DNA of 64,000 bases from positions 20,503,746-20,567,745 of the forward strand of contig CM055098.1 in assembly GCA_029204225.1 (NCBI GenBank). Reading direction: 5' to 3'. The translations under genes and the position numbers were made by a program. This stretch comes from Diphasiastrum complanatum (Eukaryota; Streptophyta; Lycopodiopsida; Lycopodiales; Lycopodiaceae). The first letter of the stretch is position 1. The number at the start of each line of letters is the position of its first letter. This document shows, in pieces, positions 11,870 to 23,200 of this stretch. The notes under the pieces are model-generated. The model was not told the origin of the DNA and did not search any database. It saw only the letters and a list, made by a program, of their open reading frames with translations.

Positions 11870-12490
11870 GCACTTTGATCTTTGACTAAAATGGAAGGCA
11901 CATCTAGCATCATTAACAATGTAGAAATCTTGCATCTACTACACATAGAAGATGTAAACTCAACAAGAACTTGTCAAAATCACTTACGTAAGTTAATTTA
12001 CTATTCCATTCCATACAACAGCTTTACAACAACAGTACTCACATGTGGGAACTCATACACATAAGAAAAATAGCATTCTATATACAAGAATCCACCATAT
12101 GATCACCAAAATGCAAACATCTTCCATAAGGAGGATGAATGAGAGAAGAATGAGAGAGATGAAATGCTCCCATGCTTGTAGCCTATTTATAGTAGCCCAT
12201 TTCCTTATTTGGATGCTCTTGCTCAAGCTTATCAACTTATGGAAGAATCTAGATCTCTTCCAAACCCTAGATCTAAAATGACTAGATTCAATGCACATGA
12301 AAAAACCAATTACCATATGTCTATATGCGACCTTATCAACATGCCTAAGTTTCCAAAAATAGTAAATCCTCTATTCTTAGGCCTAATTAGCTTTGTAAAG
12401 TCTATCTCTAAGTTGAAAATTATATTGGCCTCAAAACTGCCAAATAAACTCAACATGAAAATCTTAAACTAGTTGACAATTTTTCACACT
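11870..12490 (-). mobile_element. LTR fragment, minus strand (family TGTSAAAAATTGTCAAC)
   Basis: Read on the minus strand it starts TGTGAAAAATTGTCAACTAG at 12490 and is preceded by a purine-rich tract (plus strand ctccctcttcaac, about 12491-12503), as expected of a 3' LTR after a polypurine tract. A TATA box TATAAATAG lies on the minus strand at about 12183-12191. A related LTR start occurs on the plus strand at 61284. The LTR's far end is not defined, and no coding region of this family follows at 12500. Confidence 0.6.
12183..12191 (-). promoter_or_regulatory. TATA box of the minus-strand LTR
   Basis: Plus-strand ctatttata gives TATAAATAG on the minus strand, about 300 bp inside the LTR start. 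Confidence 0.5.
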
Positions 12491-12534
12491 CCCTCTTCAA
12501 CTAGTTTTAGCATAAATTTAGATAGTACTTCAAT

Positions 12535-12700
12535 TTGACTCTCTGCTCACTATCCATATCGTGATAGAGTTTCACATGTGTGAGGCCGCTCTTTGATTAG
12601 TTTGATCAATTTACATGTTCTTCTTGCTAGTTAGGTGCCAATTTTTTATCTAGATTAAGATCTAGACATTAGATTTGTGATTGATCTCTCCAACTAGCAT
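12535..12700 (+). mobile_element. Fragment of an N-type copia LTR (paralogous empty site)
   Basis: Matches the old LTR that element C interrupted: gtgatagagtttcaca, gtgtgaggccgctctttgat and cttgctagtta follow in the same order as in 30400-30440 plus 36683-36720, but without any insertion after ctttgattagtttg. It therefore shows the pre-insertion state of the C target site. Confidence 0.75.
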
Positions 12701-13429
12701 CCAGCACCTCTTGTGGATCAATTGTAGATCCATTTAAGATCCAAAAATAAAAAAATATCAACAATTTTATCAACACTCAAATGGGTAATTTGGATGCACT
12801 TATCTATCTCTATAGACCTCAAAATTCAAAAAACAATTTATAGGCATGTTTCTATAATCATATAGGATTTTTAAGAGAGAGTACACATGTGAATGGATTT
12901 GATGTAGTTCACCATAGTTTATGAGATATGATTTTTTGAATAAGTGCTTGAAATGCACACTTTTGTGCGCATTTTGTGACGACTCGTGTTAAAAGTTTTA
13001 TCGGTTGTGAAATCCTATCTCTGAAGAAGATACGTTTTTTGACAAATTTCAAAAACTCTATAATATATTAGTGTGAATAATTTATGGGTATTACAAACCT
13101 TTTTAAATACATTGGTTGAAAAGCATCCGACTATTCACACTCACATAATATAGTGTTTGTGGTCTCACAATGGAGAGTAGCTATATTAGTCTAGCCCATA
13201 TAAAGTCAATATATGATATAGTCTCATTGAAAAAAATCATACCCAAAAGGCATAATTGCATGTAGCTCATACGCTAGGGTATTCTTTTGGTTGAATTTTG
13301 AAATGTCTTTGTAATGACCATTCATGGCCAAATAAATGTTGAATAAACTATAAAAAATATATAGAGCATTCCACAAATTAGATGCAAGTGTCTATAGCAT
13401 TTGAAGTATAGAAAATAGAGAGTATACAA
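12701..13429. other. No gene seen
   Basis: AT-rich sequence without a recognisable coding domain, LTR terminus or RNA gene. Confidence 0.5.
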
Positions 13430-13822
13430 TGCACAATAGAAGAATAACCACATGCCTTTGTCCTATCGTCAAGAGTAATGTTGATATAGCAAATACATCC
13501 AAAAGTTTTGAAAAACTTGACACTTGGCCTCCTACCAAACAAGACTTCAAAAGGGATTTTTCCATGTAATAGGCCATCTATTTCATAGAAATTAGCACAC
13601 AACAACAACTTGATCCCAAAAAGATTTAGGAAGATTTGCACCTAACCTTATGGCTTTGGCTCCTTCACATAAGGTTCTATTCTTCCTCTTGGCCACTCCA
13701 TTTTGTTGTGGTTTCCTTGGGATTGTGTACTCCCTCTTGATCCCATTTGCATCACAAAATGCTTTGAACTTGGTAGAAATGTACTCACCACCATTGTCAC
13801 TCCTCAAGTACTTGATATTTGT
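13430..13822 (-). pseudogene. Copia integrase fragment, inverted (element D)
   Basis: Minus-strand reading gives the integrase core with the second catalytic Asp (YLRSDNGGEY), then a GVAKRKNRTL motif where the catalytic Glu is replaced by Lys, then SFW and finally TFGCICYINI of the C-terminal part. One frameshift lies near 13600-13640. The N-terminal HHCC zinc finger and first catalytic Asp are missing. The fragment's upstream end touches the plus-strand linker of a reverse transcriptase at about 13822, so integrase and polymerase now face away from each other. Confidence 0.88.
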
Positions 13823-14882
13823 AGAATGGAGGAGGAGCTTCCAAATGAAGAAGAACTTGAGGATCCACCTCAAGATGCAAGAACTCCAAGAACTCCAAGG
13901 AGATCCACAAGGACAAGTACTGAGCCATTGAGGCTCACCTATGATGGTCAAGGTGATCAAAGGGAAGGCTCATCATCTTTCACAGCTTACACTTTTCTTA
14001 CTTCAATGTTAGATGAGCCAACATGCTATGAAGATGCTTGTACATCTAAAAGTTGGATGGATGCTATGCAAGTAGAGTGTGATGCTCTCATTGAGAATCA
14101 TACTTGGGATCTTGTGGATCTTCCTCATGGGAAGAAACCTCTTGATTGCAAGTGGGTATTTAGATTAAAGTATAATCAAGATGGATCAATAAGTAAGCAT
14201 AAAGCTAGGCTTGTAGCAAAAGGATTCTTACAAACCAAAGGCATTGATTATGGTGAGACTTTTGCTCCTATGGCTAAGCTTGTTACTAGGTTGATCATTA
14301 GTCTTGCTACAACCTTCAATTGGGAGCTATTCCAACTTGATTTCACAAATGCTTTCCTCAATGGTTATTTGGAGGAAGAGATCTACATGAGACAACCTGA
14401 GGGCTTCATCAAGGCAAATCATGAAGGAAAGGTGTGTTTCTTGAAGAAGAGCCTTTATGGGCTCAAGCAAGCACCTAGAGCTTGGTACTCTAGGCTAAAC
14501 TCTTTTCTCATTTCCATCAATTTTGTATTGAGTGCTTATGATCCATCAGTATACATAAAATTTCATGATGGCAAGATCATTATTCTTGTTTTGTATATAG
14601 ATGACATTATCTTGAGTGGTAATGATCTAGATGGAATTAGAGATGTAAAAATTGATTTATAAAAGAGTTTAAGATGGTAGATCTCGGCCTCTTAAGCTTC
14701 ATTCTTGGAATAGAGGTTATTAGAGGATGTGATTTTAGCTTTATTTGTCAATCTAAATATGCTACATCCATCCTAGATAGATTTGGAATGAATAATGTAA
14801 AGGCATTGAGACACCAATGGAGCAACATGTAAAAGCATCTATTGATGCTGACGAAGCATCCTTTGAGGACATCACATTATTG
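13823..14882 (+). pseudogene. Copia reverse transcriptase fragment (element D)
   Basis: Begins in the integrase-polymerase linker (EEELPNEEELEDPPQDARTP) and continues through the reverse transcriptase: CKWVFRLKYN, KARLVAKGF, the first catalytic Asp (FQLDFTNAF) and YIDD at about 14595. Met replaces the usual Val in the FAPMAKL motif. A frameshift at 14660 separates the thumb/connection part (LGIEVIRG), and the match ends near 14882, just after FEDITLL, before RNase H. It differs clearly from C and G, so it represents another copia subfamily. Confidence 0.9.
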
Positions 14883-14894
14883 AAGAAACAAAAC

Positions 14895-15651
14895 AATTCT
14901 AATTTCTAACTACAAAGCCTTGCTAGCTTTCAGCTCTCTGCCTGACACAAAACACGAAGATGAATGGTTCGTGAACACGAAAGTCAAAGGAGACGAACAC
15001 GAATGGTTCATGAACATGAAAGATTCACGAATGCCACTCTTGTAATTTTCTGATTAGTTGTAGATGTTTAATCACTCTAATCTAAAGGTTACATAGAGGG
15101 ACTATATACTTGCTGGATGATACTTGACACGAGATGATAATATACACATACAGTTTAATGAAGTAGTCTGATGCCAGTAAGCAATCAAGACGAAATTACA
15201 GAATACATGTCCACCTGCGTGCAAAGACAATTTTGTCTAGTATCTGTAGATCCAACTGTCCGCTAGTAAAGCGAGACGATTACGTGTGAGAGAACCGTGC
15301 TACTCCCATGCCAACGCACTGCGTGGATTTTCATTCCGTGCTTGAAGAATCAGAGAAAGATCAATATAGATGATTTTCTTGTTGTGTTTGATTTCGAATG
15401 CAAATGTGTCTGCTGTCGTTCGTGTGTCTGAATTCTCTTGTTCATTTTAATTCTACATCTTGGTTGAAAGTATGTTGAATGCTGCAGTAATTTTATAAAC
15501 GTAGATCAGCGATGCCTGACTCAATTCTAGAGGACTGTAGAAGTGATACAGCTGGCAGTGTCCAGTGATCGCATCTGAACTCCATCCGAGTCGCAAGAGG
15601 ATCATGGTTGTCGTGACTGTTTCGCGATTTTCTCTTATTTCATTCTCATCA
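14895..15651 (+). mobile_element. LTR-like sequence of element E
   Basis: Ends in CATCA just before a tRNA-Met-type primer site, with a TATA-like box at 15102-15109 (ctatatac). The left boundary is set only by where element D ends. GC content is higher than in the neighbouring copia LTRs and aacacgaa-type phrases repeat near 14950-15030. No matching second LTR was found in the window. Confidence 0.6.
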
Positions 15652-15652
15652 A

Positions 15653-15664
15653 TTGTATCAGAGC
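15653..15664 (+). other. Primer-binding site, element E (one mismatch)
   Basis: TTGTATCAGAGC differs from the initiator tRNA-Met site TGGTATCAGAGC at one base. It lies one base after the LTR end. Confidence 0.7.
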
Positions 15665-15768
15665 CTACCAATCCTATCATATTCTGACATAGCCAAGAAG
15701 CTAGCAGATCCAGGAGGCCAAGCATTGAAACAAACAACCATCAACAAGACAACAAACTTCAAGAAGCA

Positions 15769-16026
15769 ATGGCTTTAATCAGCAGCATGCAGAGCAAGAT
15801 CTGCACAATACTTGATTCTTCAGGATCTAACTTTCTAGCCTGAAAAGTTAAGACATCTTTGATACTCAAGGGCGAAGGACTCTTCCCCAGAGTGGATGGC
15901 ACAGAAGAAATGCTTACAACATCAGACAAGGAACTACACAAATGGAGGGAGAAAAACAACAAGGCAATAGCCTTGCTATCATCTTCCATCGAAGATAGTC
16001 TCACAATTGACCTGGCTACACTCTGA
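15769..16026 (+). pseudogene. Copia gag fragment, element E
   Basis: From the ATG at 15769 the frame reads through the gag N-terminus (MALISSMQSKI). An in-frame TGA at 15841 stands where copia gags usually have Trp, and the frame then continues LKGEGLFPRVDG and SIEDSLTIDL. It stops at 16024. No zinc knuckle or protease follows. Instead the RNase H end of a copia pol in the opposite orientation begins immediately, so the element is internally inverted or the sequence is a join of two elements. Confidence 0.8.
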
Positions 16027-16029
16027 TTA

Positions 16030-17900
16030 TGGATTGTGCTATCGTCATAATGCAGGTTTTAGGATGCTTTCCTACAGTGTTGCTAGTTGGCCATGTTGAG
16101 GAAGAATGTAAATCCGAAAGTAGATTTACAAGTGTCTACATCTCCTGCCCAACTCGCATCTGTGTAACCACTGAGGAAATTGAGTTTGTCATTATCGACT
16201 GCTCCATAACAAGTGCAAAGCTCCATAGTAGCTTGAAGATATCTCATGACTCTGATAAGAGCCTTTCAATGACACCAGGATTAGTCACAAACTGACTGAG
16301 AGAGCTGACTACAAAAGCTATGTCTGGCCTGGTATAGATCATGGCGTACATAAGAGATCCTATAATAGAATGGTAAGGATACTCACGCATTTGCTGCTTC
16401 TCGTAAATTGTTTGGGGACATTGGTCCTTTGACAATTTGAGTCCTGGTTCCATTGGCGAGAGAGCTACTTTGCAATTGATCAGATTATATCTGACTAAAA
16501 TGTTGTAGAGGTACCTCTGTTGTGTGATGTAGACCAATTTCTATTTTTGTCTCTGTGGATTTGTATACCAAGGAAGAAATGAGCTTCATCCAGATTGGTC
16601 ATGTCGAATTCGGAAGATAGCATTGTCTTAGCTTCTTTTATCAGATCAATACTGTTGTTGAAAAACAATGTGTCATCCACATATAAAGTGATAATGATAA
16701 AGACTGATGCACTGCTTTGAAGTAGACGTTTGAATCTGAAGAGCTAGGTGTGTAGCCATGATCAAAAGTATTGATCCTTTGAAACCATGCTCGAGCAGAT
16801 TGCTTCAAGCCATAAAGTGTCTTATGGAGTTTGCACAAATGATTGTGTTTACCCTCGACAATATAACCTTCGGGTTGCATCATGTAAATGTCTTCTTCGA
16901 TAACTCCATTGAGATATGTTGTTAGTACATCCATTTGATGTATTTCCGAATCTGTTGTAGTGACAAATGATAACAAAAGTTGAATAGAAGAATGCTTGAC
17001 TACTAGACTGAAAGTTTCAATGTAATCAACGTTGTATATCTCAGAAAATCCTCTGGAAACAAGTCGTGCCTTTCTTCTATTGATGCTTCCATCTGTGTTG
17101 TACCTGACTTTGAAAATCCATTTGCAATCAACTACATTTTTGCTAGCAGGTAATTTGACAATCGTCCATTTCTGGTTCTTGATAAGAGATGAATACTCTT
17201 TATCCATAGCTTCTTTCGAGAGATCGAAATCAGGCTGACTGAGTGTTTCTTCGATAGATGTCGGTTCCTGAACAAGGTTGGCTGCAGACTCATCGATATA
17301 TCGGTTGGGTGGTCTGTTGGTTCTTGAAGATCTTCTGAGTAATAGAGGAAGTTGATCATTTCTATCATACGATAGTTGTTGAACTGCAACATCATCATCT
17401 TCTAACCCGTCGTTGATTCGTTGTTCGTCGGAAGTAGAAGAGCTTGGACCTTCAATGAGAATAATCGCCTACGAAACTGGAAAGTTCAAAGCGTTAGGAG
17501 AATTTGACAGGTCGGCTACATGGGAATTGCCCTTTCCTTTGAGGTCTTGAAAGTGATCTTCTATGAAGATGAGATTCCAGCTAGTGAATATCTTCGACTC
17601 GATGGGATCAAACAACTTGTAGGCTTGATCTGAAGTAGTGTAGCTGATGAAAACACATTTGATGCTCTGGAAGTCAAGCTTCTTCCTAAGATCACGAGGT
17701 ATCTGCACAAAGGTAGTACATCCAAAAACTTGTAAGTTTGATAAAGAAGGCTTGGTACCTATCCAAACTTCGAATGGTGTTTTGTTTGAGAGGCCTTTAG
17801 TAGGACATCTGTTCTGAATATAAGTTGTTGTTGAAATAGCTGCAGCCCATAAGGACTTCAGAAGTGTTGCATGTGATTACATGCCAATGATCTTTTCTAT
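16030..17900 (-). pseudogene. Copia integrase-RT-RNase H remnant, minus strand (element E)
   Basis: Read on the minus strand: integrase C-terminal end (VFISYTTSDQAYKLFDP, about 17640), linker, reverse transcriptase (CKWIFKVRYN, KARLVSRGF, IHQMDVLTTYLNG, LYGLKQSARAW), a frameshift close to the polymerase active site, MDDTLFF standing for the YVDD region (about 16680), the connection domain (GSLMYAMIYTRPDIAF) and the start of RNase H (TDASWAGD after another frameshift near 16250). Several frameshifts and stops make it non-functional. It abuts the plus-strand gag at 16027. Confidence 0.88.
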
Positions 17901-17904
17901 AGCG

Positions 17905-18010
17905 CTATGTGACAAACCCACCCAGCACATCGGTGTGATGTACACAGTTTTTCACATGCAAGTAATGGAGGTGCCTTGATGTATGTAACTTTTATAGATG
18001 ATTGTACTTC
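17905..18010 (+). pseudogene. Copia integrase core scrap
   Basis: A short plus-strand piece reading GGALMYVTFIDDCTSKG, the integrase segment after the first catalytic Asp (compare GGATCFVTFIDDYTRF in C). It lies upstream of a gag fragment, the reverse of normal copia order, so this part of the locus is rearranged. Confidence 0.65.
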
Positions 18011-18065
18011 AAAGGGAAGTTGAAAGCATGATAGCCTACAAGAATAGTCATGTTTTCAAGAAAAA

Positions 18066-18718
18066 AGACCTAAAACATGGCAAAAGATTCATTGAAAGGG
18101 ATTTATGAATCCAACAACACTTCAAGCATACCCACGCTTAGAAATCAAGTGATTCAAAGCATTAAGGGAAGTGGAGAGAGTGCACAAGAGTATGTGCTTA
18201 GAATCAAATCTTTGAACAAATAATTGGCTTCCATTGGAGATATAATCCAAGATAATGACCTTATGCAAGTCATTTTAAATGGACTAGGTGATGATTACAC
18301 CAATCTAGTCCAAAGTTTTGCCATCCAAGACCATCTACCTACTATTGACAAGCTCCATAATGTGCTTGTTGCCAAGGAGAGTAGGATGCTACATCTCAAG
18401 GCAAGAATGGGATCAATGAGCTACAAGGTGGTGATGAGAAGGCCAACTTCTCATTCAAAGTCAAGAAGAAGACTCATCTATCCACGAAGAACCAAGGCAA
18501 GGAGGCAAAGGACAAGGATGTTAGGATTTACTTCAAATATTTCATAATTTGAGTATTATTCGACCTTGATTCAAATTCAAATTAACTCATCCTTGATGGC
18601 ATCTACAACACCAACATCAAGCAAGGACATATGGTGGATTGATAGTGGGGCTAGCTCCCAAATGTGTCATCAAAAGGAATATTTTTCTACCTTAATCTCA
18701 TATAATCTACCCAAGGAC
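18066..18718 (+). pseudogene. Copia gag-protease remnant (element F)
   Basis: Gag C-terminal half (TLRNQVIQSIKGSGESAQEY, one in-frame TAA at the end of SLNK, then LMQVILNGLGDDYTNLVQ). The zinc knuckle is lost through frame changes, then the protease site IWWIDSGASSQMCHQKEYF follows near 18630-18690. The match ends just before a GA microsatellite. No integrase or polymerase follows. Confidence 0.85.
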
Positions 18719-18766
18719 ATGACACCTGATTGGCTATGCGATGCTCTTTGACAAGCCATGAAAAAC

Positions 18767-18769
<3 letters not shown>

Positions 18770-18819
<50 letters not shown>
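18770..18819. repeat. (GA)n microsatellite
   Basis: About 25 perfect GA units. It is the complement of the CT tracts at the left of the window, but the flanks are not shared. Confidence 0.97.
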
Positions 18820-18822
<3 letters not shown>

Positions 18823-18985
18823 TGCAAGCCTGGTGTGATTCTCATGTAAGCTATGTAAATCATTCACATGTTTAGCTATTTTTACGTATTTGCTTGATAT
18901 CGCATGATTTCTAGGATAAAGTAGCTTGGAAAATGAAGTCATCAATCAATATTTGTTTTTTCCCTAACACATTTTGTTCTTTTTT

Positions 18986-19577
18986 ACAAAAACACACTAC
19001 TACATGCATTCAATCACTTCCAACTCTCACTCAAACGTGTAGGAAGTATTCAAAAAATAATCTAAGTAAAAACAAGCTGCTCTCCTCGGGTAGAGAGAGA
19101 AAATGCATCATGAGCTCTCGGGTAAAGAGAGAAAGCTAGAAATCCAATAACTCACAAAATCCATGAAATCACCAAATCAATTTTTTTTTATTCAAAATGA
19201 GGAGTACAATGATACTAGTAGGTCCACAAGCTACCACTATGCTTAACTATGATTGGACCATATTTTGTCACCTCTTGATCCTATTGGATCATTGATCTAT
19301 GCACCTCTTAATTCTATTGGACTATATTCAAGCACACCTCAATTTCCTATTGGACCTCACAAGGTTCCACCTCTAAATCCTATTGGACCTCTTGGAATTC
19401 ATCAAACAAAAACTTTACACCTGTCTACACTCTAATTAGCAAGTGTTTAGCCTCTTACTCTATTTTGGCTCAATAGTGGCATTACAAGTGGAAATGCATA
19501 ATTTGCCATCTATGCCAGATTTATTCCTATCAACATCCTACACCTAGATGCTTGATGTAAAAAACATAAGACCCCTA
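18986..19577 (-). repeat. 3' LTR of element B, part 1 (truncated)
   Basis: Reverse complement of the A/C-family LTR. The outer end (about 165 bp including the AATTCAACA terminus) is missing at 18986, so no target duplication can be read. It carries the A-type variants (ggatttagagg, ccttgtgagg, catgatgcatttt, added A-run). It breaks off at 19577 where element G is inserted and resumes at 25741. Confidence 0.95.
19573..19577. repeat. Target-site duplication of element G, left
   Basis: CCCTA, repeated at 25736-25740. The uninterrupted sequence in element C reads ccctatatctaac on the equivalent strand, confirming that one copy is the duplication. Confidence 0.95.
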
Positions 19578-20259
19578 TGTAAAAATTACAGCAAATAAGG
19601 ATCCTAAAACACTTGAAATGATGAGGAAAACAATAGATTATGATTTCATAAGATTAGCACAAGTTGAACCATCAAAATCCATCAAAAACCTATGCTTGAA
19701 CCTCACTAAATGGCCCAAATCCTTGAAGAAGGCTTCACACGTGTGAAAGTACGGCCTCCCACAGTCTGAGTACTGTACACCAGACCTACATTCAATCCTA
19801 TAATCATTAGTAATCACAAGTACTCAAACAATTATGAACATAGAGAGCAATTGCACCATTATGAGAGAAAAAACATGAAATTGCTTGATTGATTTTGGTG
19901 AGATATCATCACCTATATATACATGATCCATCACGGTTTTGGGCAGGTATGAGTAGCCCTAAACCTATCCCTAATGCTAATTTTGGTGGATCTTTTATCC
20001 CTACCAAGTTAGGGTTGGAATCTTGGAGATCCCTCAACAATGCAAAAATTACCAAAAATAGCTCCTATTTTTTCTCCCTTGTATCTAAGCATAATTTGGA
20101 CTCATTCCAAAGGTTCTAACACTTAGGTCTACTTGAGAACATCCTTATGAATGGAATCCTATGCTATTTGGCACGTGTGACAAGCCACATCATGACCATC
20201 TAACTATTTACAAGTCATATGACCAAAACTAGTCAAGCTAGAATTGTGAATTTTTAACA
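19578..20259 (-). repeat. 3' LTR of element G (682 bp)
   Basis: On the element's own strand it begins TGTTAAAAATTCACAATTC and ends AATTTTTACA. It contains CACACGTGTG at 19736-19745 and a TATA box near 19913-19922. Confidence 0.97.
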
Positions 20260-20270
20260 CTCCTCCTCAC
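20260..20270 (-). other. Polypurine tract of element G
   Basis: Plus-strand ctcctcctcac reads GTGAGGAGGAG on the element strand, directly before the 3' LTR. It is the expected plus-strand DNA primer. Confidence 0.85.
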
Positions 20271-20273
20271 TAT

Positions 20274-23200
20274 CTAGCTTGGTTCAATCATTGCTTTACT
20301 AATCACTCCAAGTGATGATCTGAACTTCATAAAAGGTGTCTTTTGAAGTGGTTTAGTAAGTAGATCAGCTACACATTCATTGCTTGGAACATGCTCCAAA
20401 GCAATCTCCTTGGCTTGCACCATTTCTCTCACAAAGTGATGGCATATCTCAATGTGCTTAGATCTTGCATGGAAGATTGGGTTCGATGCAAGGTGTTGGG
20501 CTGATATATTGTCATTGTAGATGATTGGTGCCTCCTCTGAATCCATGATCTTTAGTTCCACCAATAATCTCTTGATCCAAAGTACCTCCTTTGTAGTGGT
20601 TGTCAAAGCTTTGTACTCGGCCTCGGTTGAAGATAGAGATATAGTTTCTTGCTTTTTTGAAAGCCATGAAACCACACCTTCTCCTATGAAAGTTGAATAG
20701 GCACTTGTTGATTTCCTATACCTCTTGTCCCCTGCAAAATCTGAATCACTAAATGCATGAAGGTTAATCACATCTCCTCTATATAGAATCCCAAAATCCA
20801 ATGTACCCGAGATGTATCTTAGAATCCTCTTAGCCTTTTTCCAATGGATATTCAATGGCTTTTGCATGGATTGGCTCAACCTACATACACTAAAGCTAAG
20901 ATCTGGTCTAGTTATAGTGATCCACATTAAGGAACCTATAAGTTGCCTAAACAAAGTGATGTCCATGAAGGATCTTTCATCATCTTCATTTGGCACTTTT
21001 ACATCTTGCTCCATTGGTTTGTCAACACTTTTGCATACTTCCAACTTAAACTTCTTCAAAAGACTTTGAGCATAGTTTACTTGACTTATAAAGATAAAAT
21101 CAGACCCTCTAAGCACTTCTATGCCTAAGATGAAGTGAAGACATCCTAGATCTACCATCTTGAACTCTAAGGATAGATCTATCTTGATTTTTTCAATACC
21201 ATCAACACTATTTCCACTAATGATGATGTCATCTACATAAATGAGTAAAAGTACAATACCAACATCATCAAACTTAATGTAAAGAGTAGGATCATATTCA
21301 CTTTGAACAAAAGAAAGTGAAATAAGATAGCAATGTAGTCTTGAATTCCAAGATCTCGAGGCTTGCTTCAAGCCATAGATGCTTCTTTGGAGATGGCATA
21401 CTTTGTTCTCCATTCCATGCTTGATGAACCCTTGTGGCTGCTCCATATAGATATCTTCTTCCAAAAAACTATTCAAGAAAGCATTAGAGACATCCATTTG
21501 ACATAGAATCCATCCAAAATGTGATGCAAGTGCAATGATTAGTCTTATTGTGACCATCTTGGCCACGGGTGCAAAAGTTTCCTCATAGTCTATCCCTCTC
21601 TCTTGAGCATAACCTTTTGCAACTAATCTTGCTTTATGTTTGTTAACACTCCCATTTGCATTCAACTTAAGCTTGAAGACCCACTTGCATCCTATTACAT
21701 TCCTTTGAGGTCTCTCAACAAGCAACCAAGTTTCATTCTCAATCAAGGCATCATACTCATCCAACATAGCTTTATACCATTCTTTGGAGTTCAATGCATC
21801 TTCAACATTAGACGGTTCTTCAAAACTAGATAAAGCATAAGAAGTGGATGAGATACCCTCAACTTGTTGTCCTTTGCCTTGATATGTGAGCCTTGATGGC
21901 TCCACTTTTGCCCTTGAAGATCTCCTTGGTGTGATAGGTGGGTTTGGTGCTTGCTCCTCCATGAGCTCCTCCTCAAAACCAAGATCTTGCTCCTCGGCCA
22001 TCTTCTTCTTGATTGTTGGAGCACTTGAGCCTTCTTCAAGCATATGCATATGATGTTCATCAAAGATGACATCCCTTGAAACAACAAATTTGTTCAAGGA
22101 TGGGAGATAGACTTTGTAGCCCTTGCTTGAGCTTGCATATCCAAGCATGATCCCTCTTGTGGAAGATGGATCCTCCTTGGTTCTTGTTTCTAATGGCACA
22201 TGCACATAGCATATACACCCAAAAACTTTCAAGTGATTAAGATTGGGTTTCTTTCCATACAACATCTCATAAGGAGTTTTGCCTTCAATTGCTTTGCAAG
22301 ACACCCTATTCATCAAGTAGTTTGCACATACAAGAGACTCACCCCAAAAGGATTTGGGCAAACAAGCATCTAACCTTAAAGCCTTAGAACATTCACATAA
22401 TGTTCTATTCCTTCTTTCAGCAACTCCATTTTGTTGAGGAGTGTAAGGACAAGAAGTCTCTTTCTTGATCCCTTCCTCCTCACAAAAGGCCTTGAACTCA
22501 TTGGAGATGAATTCTCCACCATTGTCACTTCTAAGAATCTTGATGCTATGATTATGATGCTTTTCCACAAACAACTTGAACTTTACAAAAGTATCAGATA
22601 CTTGAGACTTGAAGGAAAGTAAGAACACCCAACAATATCTTGAGTAGTCATCAATGAAGGTTAAAAACATGGATGAACCTCCATTAGATTTGGTGCTAGC
22701 AATGTGCACATCCGAGTGTATGAGTTCAAGAGGATGAGATGACTTTGTGATGGAGTTAGGAAACACCTTCTTATGTGCCTTGGATAAGGCACAAGCTTCA
22801 CAAACCTTGTCTTCCTTCCCAATAGACCTTGGTAGGCCTAAAGCATACTCCTCCTTGATCATAGCCTCCATGGAACCCGAGTTGACATGTCCAAGTCTTT
22901 TGTGCCATAAAGTAAAGGTAGATATCTTGCTCTTCTCGGCCAACATGACAACATTAGTATCCACAAATGCATCCAGCTTATAAAGTTTGCCAAGTCTAGT
23001 GCCCTTAGCCACTATCTTACCCTTCTTCTTGATGAAACATTCATTTGAAGCAAAGTCAACATTGAAACCATTGTCTACCATTTGGCCAACACTTAGTAGA
23101 TTCTTTGTTATTGTAGGAATGTACAAAACACCTTCTATGTTGATCTTTTTGGAAGATCCTAAGCAAAGGGGAATGCTACCAACTCCTTCAATCTTACAAG

